Assembly: GCA_032768795.1 (NCBI GenBank)
Contig: CP136492.1
Span: forward strand, 1,550,001 to 1,614,000
Length of the DNA stretch: 64,000 nt
Reading direction: 5' to 3'
DNA from: Tremella fuciformis
Lineage: Eukaryota > Basidiomycota > Tremellomycetes > Tremellales > Tremellaceae
The notes beneath the pieces are model-generated. The model saw nothing but the letters and a program-made list of their open reading frames with translations. It made no database searches and was not told the DNA's origin. Both the position numbers and the translations under genes were made by a program. Numbering within the stretch: position 1 is the first letter of the stretch; each line of letters starts with the position of its first letter. Below are positions 10,784-21,394 of the stretch, piece by piece.

Positions 10784-12402
10784 GTCGAAGGGGTGATAAA
10801 AAGGCGGACGGCGGGAAGGGGCAGAACCAGCTGCTGGCGCGTCGGCGTGGAGATCCCTGCGTTTCTAGTTGTTGAGGTGTGAACGAGGTTCGAGGGTGTC
10901 GCGGTCGAGCACGATGGGCCGCTTCGGGATGGTGAGCAGGGGGTCTAGAGACAAAAGCGGGCAGAAGTTGGATGTGTATCGAATGTGGTCGGATCGCCGA
11001 AGTCGTGCCGTTCAGCTACCGCCCTTGGTAGGCCGGTGGTGATGACCAGCGTCGAGCTGAAACAGATGCGGTAGATGGGCGGATTGGGCGAAAGGCGGGG
11101 GTGAGAGTGTCTTTGTGTCGGATGCAAGGAGGTTGAAAGGAAGAGTGTCTTGTGAACCACCTCGCAGCGATGGTATTGAAGGTGGTGGTGGTGGTGTCTA
11201 TGGCCGATGCTGGGAGACGACGACACGGGCCCAAAGTACGAGACGAAAGATACCTCCAGGGTCTGCGTCACTCCCACTCCTCACGTCACACCGCCTCGTA
11301 CCGCCCGGACCTTCTATCCCCCATGGTCATCGACCCTGAAAATCCGATAGTGGCACCTCGGCAAAAGGACGCGGTCTGCTTTCCTCCCCTTCACGTTACC
11401 TGGCTGCTGCTTACTCTTGCATACAGAACCCATCATGCATGTCATGTAGCTTCCACCTCTGCCTAGCATCCGGCAGGACCTGAGCTTGGGCGTCCACCTG
11501 AGACGTCTTGGCGTGTTTCAGCATGGCCGGACTGGGACTCTCTCTCGCTGAGCATATCATTAGACTGCGAGAGACCGGCAAGCAACTGCGCCAACTACAA
11601 CCCAGCATACAGCACTACGCATGACTGCTATCTCTCGGCCAGGCAACTGTGGCACCATGCATAGAAGCGACTCGCTCAAACTGGAGTGCAATAGGGTTGG
11701 AGAATATCGGGATTGGCGACCGGTATATAACCACCCTTGGAGTCGATCACCTCTTCAGCGGGGTGTGATACACATTATCGTTTGACGATCTCGCCTTTTA
11801 CTAGATCGACCCGTGTATATCGCACACAAACCCGCGTTCGAATTTGTTTCCCCACTCATCTTCATGAGTCACTATCCCTTTCTTTTGCCTTTGTTGCGCC
11901 TCAATAACAAGCTCCATGCATTGCTGCAGCTTTCTCCAGCATGGCGGACATAGCATCGCTCATGAGGGGCCACTCACATGTCCAATGCATCGTTTGCTGG
12001 TGTGTGATGAGTCAAAAACATTCTGCTGGATTTTATCGCCGCCACCGAAGGCCACGCGCCGTCAGTCTCTCACTCCAGCCAGTTTCACTCTCTTCCTTTG
12101 AATCTCGCCTGGCTTTTGTCTCCTCTGCTTGTGGACAATACTCGGCGGACACCGTCACCTGCTTTGGCGCCGCGAGCGACACCCTGACACCGCGAGACAT
12201 CCGCACCTGCTCCGACGGCGCTCTCGGGATGCCCAGCCGGTCCAGTTGAATCCCCGGTCCGCTCTTCTTGCTCTGAATCACGGGCGTTGGGTGTCTGGGC
12301 CAGGAGAATCGCGCCTCGGCTTGCTGAGAGCAGAGCGAAGTCCAAAAGGGGGCGAAGTCGATTGGAAGGTCTTTTCTCAGCTCACGCAGAGCCGCAGGCG
12401 AT
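10784..12402. promoter_or_regulatory. Divergent intergenic region between syntaxin and the Bur1-like kinase
   Basis: About 1.6 kb separates two divergent start codons. A TATATAA box lies at 11724-11730 on the plus strand, with an inverted CCAAT (ATTGG) near 11712, both facing the kinase gene. Short reading frames in both directions lack homology signals or coding character. The region probably holds both promoters and a long 5' leader of the kinase; no non-coding RNA could be supported. Confidence 0.4.
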
Positions 12403-15400
12403 ATGGATCCCCCACAAAAGTCTGGGCTTGCCAGCTCGTCCTCCCTCTCCATCGCTTTACCGCCCTCGGTCCCTCATAAGCCCTCGATGCCGCTGTCTGA
12501 CCGCAACGGAGGCGTGGGAGGGGTCTTCGATCTTGCAGGCGGGTCGAGCTACTCCGGCTCACGCAATTGGGACCACAAGGACGCACAGCGCCGGAGGCCG
12601 TCACCCTCGAAAGATTCCCAATATCCGCCTTTCAAGCGCCACGACCATAAGCGGTCGCCCAGCCCGAATAGAAGATACGATAGCTCTTCAAGGAGGGAGA
12701 GTGGTACTGTGTGGGACCACCACCATCTGGATTCCGAAGCCCGGCCGCGGTATGACGACCGGGAGAGGTATGATAGGGGAAGCTATCGCGACCGACCGCG
12801 GGACGACGATCGCCCTCCCCGACCACGATGGGACGAGCGGCCGGCAAGTGATGCATGGGCAGAGTATCACGCCTTAGGACCCTATCATAAGTCACGGCCG
12901 CCAGCGTACGATGATGATAACGACTATCATTACCGGCCACGGTATTCGGACAAACGCTCACCCCCGCCCAGAGGCAGGTCGCGCTCTCCGCGCAACTCGC
13001 GTGACTCGCCGAGGCGGCATCGCAGTTCCCCTCGCCGCCGCGACTCGTTCGATAGAGGCGACAAACACCAACACGAGCCGAAGCAGGGCGATGATCCAGT
13101 GCCATCAAGCACGGCTATGACTGCGGTAAACTCTGCTGATACCGAGGAAGGAGAGATTCCAGACTCCCCAGACGAGCCCCCACCCTCTTCGCCAGACAAA
13201 GCGATCGTGGATAAATATCGCCCAAAGAGAATCATCAGGCCGGCTTACCCCTCCGGTCCTTCCTTCCCACTCGTCTCTGCTTCTGAAGCCCCCGCGCCGC
13301 CTCCAGAACCGAGCGGCGTGCCACCTCCCCCGCCTGATGATGCTCCGCCGCTGCCTTCCACCTCTCCGTCTGGTGCTCGCTCTTCTGCTCCAACAGGTCC
13401 CCGCCCGTCTCCATACGGACCGTCCCCCTCAATTCGGACCTCGAATGGTCACCCGCCAGACCATCCTTCGCCTTATCGGACCGCCAATGGCCATGGCCCC
13501 GTCAATCCCTACGCGCCAGCAGCAAAGCCTGCGAATCGCAAAGTACAAGACTTGCAGGGTCACGGTGAACATGCGACACCGCACGCGCCCAATCGGGACC
13601 TGCTCAACCCGAGCACACGAGCCGCGACTCCATCCGGCGAGCGGCCGGTCAAGGTCGAAGTACCCCCGAAGCTGTTCACCCGGCGGACGGCGGATGAGGA
13701 GCTCGCCGCGCTTGGTAAGCAGTTCGTTGGCACAAACGGCTTGGACGCGTACGATCTGGGGACCAAGCTTGGAGAGGGCACCTTTGGGTGAGCATTCAGT
13801 GAATGAGCCTGGCGCGCTCAGCTCACTGTCCAGTGTTGTCACCAAGGGCGTAGAACGGGCTACGGGCAAACAGGTTGCTCTGAAAAAGCTCATCACGCAC
13901 AACCCGCGTGATGGCGTTTCGGTCACGACCGTTCGCGAGATCAAAATCATCAAGGCGTTACATCATGAGAATGTGGTCGACATCATGGACATGATTGTTG
14001 AGCGGAGTCGGTTCATTTCCCGCGTTGGCTTGCTTGCCACTGATGCTCAGAAAATCCCAATGATAGAGGGAAGCGAGGAGATGTCTTCATGGTCTTCCCA
14101 TACATGGATCATGATCTCTGCGGTCTCCTCAACAACAGCGAATGGAAGATGACGCACTCGATTGCCAAATTGATCTTTCGCCAGACGCTCGAGGGACTGG
14201 CATACATACACGCCAACAACTACATTCACCGGGATATCAAGACGGCCAACATACTCGTCGATCGCCGTGGTCAAGTCAAGATTGCCGACTTTGGCCTGGC
14301 CAGAGCCTGGACCGATGGCAAGCTGCTCCCTCCCCACTCGGCGAAAGAGTACACCAACATGGTGGTGACGCGGTGGTACCGCGCTCCTGAGCTCCTTCTC
14401 GGAGACAGGAAGTACGGGCCCGCAATTGACATGTGGAGCATGGGGTGAGCTGCAGCCTTCCGTCTGAGATGTCAGAGCTGATCGGGCAGATGTGTCCTTG
14501 GCGAGATGTATCTCAAGAACCCTATCCTGCAGGGCGATTCGGATCGTGATCAGCTTCGGATGATCTGCGCCAAGTGTGGGCCCCTCTGCCAGGCGAGCTA
14601 TCCAGACTGGGACAAACTGCCTGGATTTCCGGACGCGGAGGGGCATCCATGGGAGCAGACGCCGCAGGATATATCTCTGCTGGAGGCGTCCAAGAACTGG
14701 CAGTGAGCCATCTCTTGGCATCGGAGGCAGTCGCTGACGGGCAGTATGGAGAGGGGTTGTGCCGACCTGATGATGCAGCTCTTGACTCTCGACCCGTCAA
14801 AGCGCCTAACCGCTACTCAGGCCCTAGACCACCGGTGGTTCTGGACACAGGCGTTTCCAGCAAAGCCGAAAGAGTGAGTCCTACGAGATGATGGGCTTCG
14901 TCACTGACACTTCAGTGCCCTCATCTCTGTCGCTTCTTCCCACGAGATGACTTCGAAGCAGCGACGCGACGGGCCGGCTCCAGCTTTGCCTGCGCAAGTC
15001 CCTCGTCCCATGGCCGTTCGCGCTGCGCCACAACGTCCACCCCCGTTCATTCCTGGATCTCAGAGATTCACTGGTCATCCTGGCCAATCTGGCCCCTCGC
15101 GTCCTCCGATGAACGGGCCCAACATGGGCTTTCCCAATCAACGAGACTATCCTCCACCCCCGCACTTCCAACAGCCCTTCCCCCCGCCTCCCATGTCGCA
15201 AGGTTACAATACCGGCGGCCGGCCCATGCAGCAGCAACAGCCGCCATGGCAATCGCATCCTCGCGGCGGTGGTCCATTCGTCCCGATGGGGGGGCCACCC
15301 CCAAACATGCCGCAATCGCAACGACAATCCGGTGGCGGATACGCACTCCCGGCCCCGCCATTCACGCTCTCTGGTTCGAGATCTGGCGGCGGTCCCGTGC

Positions 15401-15498
15401 CAACAGGGCCGGCCAATGCCTCGCAGAAGCAAGGACAACCTTGGAACAACCCCCGGCCGCGGCCCGATGTGCCCAGTACGGGGTTGAACTATGGATGA
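12403..15498 (+). CDS. BUR1: Bur1/CDK9-like cyclin-dependent kinase with RS-rich N-terminus
   Basis: This kinase is expected to phosphorylate the RNA polymerase II tail and Spt5 during elongation. Exons: 12403-13787, 13834-14006, 14051-14444, 14490-14702, 14745-14873, 14916-15498 (958 residues). About 430 residues of Arg/Ser/Asp- and Pro-rich sequence come first. The kinase domain then shows GEGTFG, VALKKL, HRDIKTANILV, DFGLARAW and TRWYRAPELLLGD. The insert before MVFPYMDHDL and the phrase NPILQGDSDRDQL are typical of Bur1/CDK9. The C-terminal 230 residues are Pro/Gly/Gln-rich. The intron at 14007-14050 uses an unusual GTCGGT donor, chosen because it restores the kinase frame. An RS-rich N-terminus is more usual in CDK12/Ctk1, so Ctk1 is the main alternative. 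Confidence 0.85.
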
Positions 15499-16005
15499 AG
15501 AGCGAATACGAGTCGTTTGGCTGTGCCATTTCTTGCATGTTTCTCTATTATGCATGCCTGCGATTTGGTTGTTTGATTGTGTCATTAGGGTGGGAAAGGT
15601 GGCTCAGGCACCGTCCGACTGACAAGCCAGAGATGCCATGTGCACGTTTGTCCATCTCTCCTCCGAGTCTCTCTCTCCATCTCCATCTCTCTCCTTGGCG
15701 GCAGCGCGACACTGGCCTGCCAGCTCGCCTCAGACTCGAACGTAACGAGATCAAGGCATGGCTACGTCGCGATAAGGCCCCGCCACCAGACCGATCACAC
15801 ATCAAGACTCCCGACTTCCTCTCAGACGAGCAGCTCGCATCTCGGACATCCGACATCCAGGCTGGCCGCTCGCATCCTTTCACCACGCCCCTTATTGCGT
15901 CTCTTCCGTCGTTTCTGTCTGTTCTATCGTCCTCGTTTCGAAGTCGCTTGCCACACCATAGCACAACACACGCCTCGAGCACAAGATCAGTCGAGCGGCA
16001 GGTGG
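15499..16005. other. Intergenic region between kinase and cyclin
   Basis: About 500 bases with no supported gene. A long pyrimidine-rich, CTCTCT-type tract lies near 15640-15700, followed by a frame that stays open into the cyclin gene but has no coding character. It probably contains the kinase 3' end and the cyclin promoter/leader. Confidence 0.4.
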
Positions 16006-17539
16006 ATGACACCCGAGGATGGACCCGTCGTGGCGGCCCACCCTACGCACATCTTCGCCCCTGCACCAGCTGCCAATGCAACAGCTGCATCCTCAACGTC
16101 AGCAGCAGCAGCACCGCCCACCACGCACGACGCGATGAAGGCAGAGGACGAGGCGCCCGATGCTGGGCCCAGTCGGCCACGACGGCCATCGCATCCTCCC
16201 AACATCATGGACAACGACGATGATCCCTCCGTCCCACCCCCATCCACCGCTCGCCCCGCCGCCGCCGCCGTCGCAATGTCCCACTCGCGTTCCGCCTCTT
16301 CCTCCCACTCCCACTCGCACGCGCACTTGCCCCCGCTGCCCGCATCCCCGCCCCGGCCCCCGACGCCGCACCTCGACCTTGCGACATACCCCACGCCGAC
16401 GCTGCTGCGCCTCCTCGCCAGCCTCCTGCAGCAGATCGCGACGTCCAACGACCAGCTGCGCGCCGCCGAGCCCGAAGACGAGTACATGGACGAGGATGCC
16501 GAGGCGCACCACCCCCAGCCTCAGCCTGCCCAGCCGCCAGGCGGCGCTGCGGCCGCTGCCGCTGGCGCTGGCGCGGACGGCGACTCGTCCACGTCCAACT
16601 CGGGCAGATCGCATGTGTCCCGTTCGTCCGTCCGCCCCTCACCCACCACTGCGCTGTTCGATACGCACCCTCCCGCCTCGCCGCCAGCGAGCAGCAGACT
16701 CGACCCTGCCCCGCACGTCTTCTCTGCCTCGCGCACCTCGCTCATGCACCCCTCCTCGCTGCTCTCCTTCCATGCGCGCCACGTGCCGAGCATCACGATC
16801 GAAGCGTACCTCCTGCGTATACTCAAGTACTGCCCCACGACGAACGAGGTCTTCCTCAGCCTGCTGGTGTACTTTGACCGCATGAGCCGGCTCGGCACCG
16901 CCATGCAACTTGCGCGCAATGCTGCTGGAGGCGAAGGGGTCAAGGCCGTACGAGGCTTGGCGATTGATAGCTTTAACGTGCACCGGCTCGTCATTGCTGG
17001 TGTCACGGTAGCGAGCAAGTTCTTCTCCGGTACGTCGGGACCTTTCGATGGGCATGTGTGGCTGACGCATTGCAGATGTCTTCTACACCAATTCCCGGTA
17101 TGCCAAAGTCGGCGGCCTCCCCTCGCACGAGCTCAATCAGCTCGAGTTGCAATTTCTCCTTCTGAACGACTTTCGGCTGACAGTTCCACCCGACGAGATG
17201 CAGCGGTATGCCGATCGCCTGTTGGGGTATTGGGAAGGCAAAGAGGCGGCTGCCGCTGCGGCGGCATCTACGTCTACAGCGGACCCGCCGCCTGCTGCTG
17301 AGCCTGCCCAGGCGGCGCAGGGCGAGCAGGCCATGCAGGTGGATAGTCCCGCCGCGAGCCGACCTGCGGCGGAGACACTAACGGAGGGAGCAGCCGAGGA
17401 GGTAGCGCCGGCCAGGAGGACCCAGACTGCCTTGCCTGAGATCACGGCGAGAGGCAAGGAGCGGGATACGGACGACGGGCCGAACGTCCTGCCGCCCGGA
17501 ACGGCGTCGGCGCCTGCCCCGGCGCCAGTCCCAGTGTAG
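16006..17539 (+). CDS. Pho80/PCL-type cyclin
   Basis: This is a cyclin partner of a Pho85-like kinase. Exons 16006-17029 and 17076-17539 are joined across a 46-base GT-AG intron (495 residues). About 250 residues of Ala/Pro/Ser/His-rich low complexity precede a single cyclin box. The box includes PSITIEAYLLRILKYCP, FDRMSRLG, FNVHRLVIAGVTVASKFF and, after the splice, DVFYTNSRYAKVGGL with LNQLELQFLLLNDF, the classic Pho80-family pattern. The C-terminus is Ala-rich low complexity. The frame is open upstream, so the start is not certain; the chosen ATG (MTPEDGPVV) is the first one with reasonable composition. Whether it controls phosphate sensing or another Pho85 function cannot be told. Confidence 0.85.
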
Positions 17540-17667
17540 TGTAGTCACATGTCATCGGTATTTTCTCTTTTCATAGACGCATCTCATATCCCGGTTCTGG
17601 GATCCAGGACTCTTAATGGAGGGGCGAGATCACTCGCTCAATGCCAAGATCAAGAGCACCATATGCA

Positions 17668-18695
17668 TCAGGCATCACGCTCTTGTCCTTCCTCATCCTC
17701 TTGCTTCTCCCCCTCCCCCTCCCCCGAGATGTGTGGTAAGGGCCGCCACACTACCCACATGTTGCCTTTTGGCATGATCTCCCGATGTCCAGGGCCGAAC
17801 CCCCACTTTCTGGCGATCTGGTCGATAGAGGCAATAGAGCGCAGACCAAGGAGGGGCGAGACGGCCCGAACGTGCGTCGCGTCGAACTGCCATTAGTCCT
17901 CCTTCACTGTGCCTGCTACACCCCAGGCTGGGCTGGGGATGAGGGTGGGGGAACATACCTCGGCGTCCGCTGGAGAGGCATACGATCCCCCGTCAGTCAA
18001 GAACGGGCCGTAGGCCGCTATCCACCCCTTTGAGGGGTCCAGCAGGGCGCTGCCGCCAACAGTAAGATGGGAGAGGTGCTGGAATATCTTGGATGGCAGA
18101 GAGGGCGGTATGCAGTGCAGTATGTTGACTATCCCCCATCAGCCCAGTACCTCTGTCGTCAGGATGCAGAGGAGGGGGCGTGACTCACTCATGAGGACGC
18201 CGTCGAATGGGCCTCCTCCTTCGTCTTGTACGGCACTTGCTAACTCTGCCCAATCTGGATCGGAGGCGATGTCCAGTATTCCAGGAGGGTCTATATTGGG
18301 CTCGAGAGGGTCCAGGTCCAGGCGACGCTGCACATCTCTACTTCTCAGCCTCGCCCTGGACACTATCACCTCTGTGAGGTCTCCTATTCTTTTGGGGGGT
18401 GATGAGGGCTCACGCCAGTTCGCCAGTATCGCGCACAGTGCCCGTCCATCTTACGTGTGGAAACGTGTTGCCCAGCGATCGGAGATGGTCGTATGATCCC
18501 GACCCGATCTCTAGCACTCTTGCCCCCTTGCCTTGATGGTTCGAGGAGGAGGGCGGGGTCGGGAGGAGGGAGGAGAGTGCCGCCGAGATGGGCTGGACGT
18601 TCCTGCTCGCCGAGCCTGCTGTCAGTTCACCTCTAGTATTTTGCAGTGGCCGACTTGCCTTCTTGGGAGATGACGGATGGGTAGGGGTCGGACAT
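17668..18695 (-). CDS. DUF938 (METTL26-like) SAM-dependent methyltransferase
   Basis: This is a predicted class I methyltransferase of the DUF938/UPF0585 family, whose substrate is unknown. Five exons were assembled on the minus strand. The first (18695-18659, MSDPYPSVISQE) ends at a GC-type donor, GCAAGT. The SAM-binding motif is VLEIGSGSYDHL; later family landmarks are FDGVLM-INILH (across a splice), GGSALLDPSKGW, AAYGPFLTDGG and, at the end, MPKGNMWVVWR, matching the MPANN.L..WR ending of the family. The C-terminus is a Glu/Gly-rich tail. The third exon start was chosen at an AG that keeps frame, so that boundary is less sure. It lies tail to tail with the cyclin gene. Confidence 0.8.
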
Positions 18696-18903
18696 GTCAG
18701 CGAGGCATGGTCAGTAGCACGTCCAGATAGAACGAGTGCGATGATAAACGGAGATCTGCAGCCAGGAATTATCTTATCTCAGAGATCTTGTCTCAGGTCC
18801 TCTCATCCCGATTTATTGAGAACACCTAGACGTCCCCACATATGATGCTGCATGACACACAATATAACAATGATCCAGCCTCTATAACCCCCGCGCAACC
18901 TCA

Positions 18904-20421
18904 CTAACCCCGGCGGATCGAATTATACCTGCTCATCAGACCACCTCTCACGACATAACACAGTCAACTCACCCAGGGGGGATCTCGGACAGACCCTCCT
19001 CTTCTTCGTCATCCGGCACGCTGCCCATATCGGTGTGCTGATACACGGTACTCCTGCCGTCGCTCAAAGCCTGGCTGCTGCGCCTGTTCACGCCGTCCGC
19101 CCCTGCACCCATATCGGGACTGGTGGGCTGCTGTCCGGACCCGCTCGGCCCGTCATAGGTGGACATCCTCAACCTGTTCCGCTCGGCCTGAGCCTCTCGC
19201 TGCTTGGCAATGGCCGCAGCACTAATGCCGGCACCTGCACCGACTCCCGCACCACCGACGGCGCTCTGAGGGGGCGACATGGGCGGTGACGAGTGGCTGC
19301 CGCTGCTCGTACGCCTGTCATACTGCTCGTACGGGTCGTTGCCGTACCCGCCCGCCGCGCCATACGCAGCGGCCGCACCCGCACCCGCGCCAGCGCCGGC
19401 GGCAGCAGCGCCGTATCCACCCTCCAGGCCGCTCGAGCCGTATTGCGGATAGCCGGACGACATGTAGTCGCGCGCGTCGGGCATATGCATCTGCTGCGGG
19501 GCGTGGCCGTACGGGTCGTAGGTGTTCTGAGGCGACTGCGGCGCCTGGTAAGGGAAGGGGTCGACGTGGGACCCGGCACCTGCACCGGCGCCCGCGGCGG
19601 CTCCAACGCCGGCGGCCCCCATGTCGGGAACAGAGGGGGAGAGGATGTCTAATGGGTCCGAAGTCGAGTGCCGGGTTGGGTCAAAGGTCTTCTCGTCAAA
19701 GGCATGTTGACGACTGCGTCGACGGCGGAAGCAGAAGAACCATATGAGTGCGGCGAGAAGGGCGAGACCGACAATGCCGCCGACTACACCGCCAACGATC
19801 GCGCCGGTGTCTGCGGTCAGCTTTGGGACTATGACGTAGAGTGTTAAACAACGCACTGCTGCCTCCGCTCTTGTGGCTGCCGCTGCCCGAGCCGCCCGAC
19901 GAGATGGCCGAAGTGGTCGTGTGGGTCTTGCCGCTCGAGTCGGTCACAGTCTGGGTGCTGTCTGTCAGCGAGGTCGGAGAAGAGGGAGATATCTAGGCTC
20001 ACACGTAAGCGGTACTTGTATCCGGGGCCGAGGTGGTGGTACTGCTCGACGCCGCACTAGAGGTGGTAGAGCCAGCGGATGATGTTGCACTGGATGAGGC
20101 ACTGCTCGAGGTGTTTGAAGCAGACGAGGACGAGCTGCTGGATGTGCCAGAGGCAGAGACGGACTGGCTGCTTGACGACTGGGACGCCGAGCCGGACGCG
20201 CTCGACGAAGGCGGTGCAGACGAGCTGGCGGAGGACGACGGAGGTGCGCTGGAGGCGCTGGACGAGGTAGTGGAGATGGACGAGGAGGATGACGTGGGCG
20301 GTGTGGACGAGGTGGGGGAGGAGGATGCGGACGAGGTGGCTGAGGCTGTTGATGATTCGCCAGGGGTAGAGGAGGGTATGAGAGAGGTGCCGATGGAAGA
20401 GGGGTTGATGATGGAGGCCAT
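18904..20421 (-). CDS. Ser/Thr-rich single-pass membrane protein (Mid2/Axl2-like architecture)
   Basis: This is an unnamed membrane protein, probably at the cell surface. Exons: 20421-20003, 19957-19857, 19810-18973, 18928-18904 (460 residues). About 170 residues are almost pure Ser/Thr/Ala/Pro, expected to be heavily O-mannosylated. A transmembrane helix follows (NTGAIVGGVVGG... to LIWFFCF), then a stop-transfer RRRRSR and a cytoplasmic tail rich in Gly/Ala/Tyr/Pro. The last short exon gives the ending EIPPGYNSIRRG; without that splice the protein stops at EIPPG. No clear signal peptide is visible before the Ser-rich part, so the helix may act as signal anchor. The architecture resembles wall-stress sensors, but no diagnostic domain (WSC, cadherin-like) is present. 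Confidence 0.75.
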
Positions 20422-21394
20422 GGTCAGCGGTTGACTTTGTGTTGATGCGATGCGATGCGACGTTATCGGACAGGCAGATTATAGACCGGGACAGACGAGG
20501 GATATGCTACAGACGAAGACGGTGGTGATGATAATGCAGATGCAGATGCAGATGCAGATGCAATGCAAGTGATGACAGTGATGACAGTGACAAGGGTGAC
20601 GGGACAAAGCGGGCAGCAAGAAGACGCTAGCGAATGGGTAACGGGACAGAAAAAAAGCGAGGAGAACAGGGTAAAACAGGCAGGCTCAGGCTGTTTTTCC
20701 TGCGTCGGTCCTCGGTCTGCGGGTGCAGGTGCGGGGGTCCAATCCAGCACGAGGATAGTACAGCACAGCCTAGCTGTGTGATTGCTGCAGCGGCGGCCGT
20801 GATGGGCCGAAACCGGAGGGAAGGGAGGATGTTGGGTAAGGCAGACGCATGCCAAGATGGGCAGAGATGAGACGATCCGACTCACCGGACATGGTTATCG
20901 CCTGTTGCCTGGAGCTTTTGCTGATGCTCCCTCGAGGCGACCGATCGAGTGACTTATCGTCTTGCTGTTGCTGTTGCTGCGGATGGGTGTATATATAGGG
21001 AAGAGGTTCGTCTGTAACTGCGAGAGAAGGGTGACGGGGTAACAGGCGGAGGGAGGGTTTTGACCCCTGCCCCCTGCCTTTGCTCTGTCCACTGCCCACC
21101 GCTGAGGGGCCCTCGTGACACTGCAGGAACTGGGGCTATGCAAAGAAACAAGAGAAAAGTGTACCCGTAGCGAGCTTGGCATCGGACTCTCTTGCCCTCC
21201 CTGCCTTGTTGTTCTCCCCGCTCTCTTCTCGAGCACGCAGGCGGCAGAGTACGGTTGAAATGAGATTACTTTCCCCTTTGGGCAATAAACACCCTCCCTC
21301 CTCGGGGGTATCGCCGAGACGGACCAAGTCATCGCACTCCGCCGGCCGCATGATCACCTGTCGCAGAGACGGAGCGGACATGCAGTAACCCTAA
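20422..21394. other. Intergenic region with microsatellite and TATA-like run
   Basis: Almost 1 kb upstream of the Ser-rich membrane protein. It holds an (ATGCAG)n tract at about 20534-20562, a repeated GATGACAGT next to it, a CTGTTG repeat near 20960-20980 and a TATATATA run near 20989-20997. The last is a plausible core promoter for the minus-strand gene at 20421, implying a leader of roughly 500 bases. Short frames here lack support. Confidence 0.45.
20534..20562. repeat. (ATGCAG)n microsatellite
   Basis: Four to five uninterrupted hexamer units, just upstream of the Ser-rich membrane protein start. Being a simple repeat, it is likely length-variable between strains. Confidence 0.8.

Noticed and set aside
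11800..11860. GTTCGAATT as a possible tRNA B box
   Set aside because: No matching A box, acceptor stem or terminator at the right spacing on either strand.
20463..20885. Ser/Ala/Pro-rich 140-codon minus frame upstream of the membrane protein
   Set aside because: It sits over a microsatellite and lacks conserved residues; more likely promoter or leader sequence.
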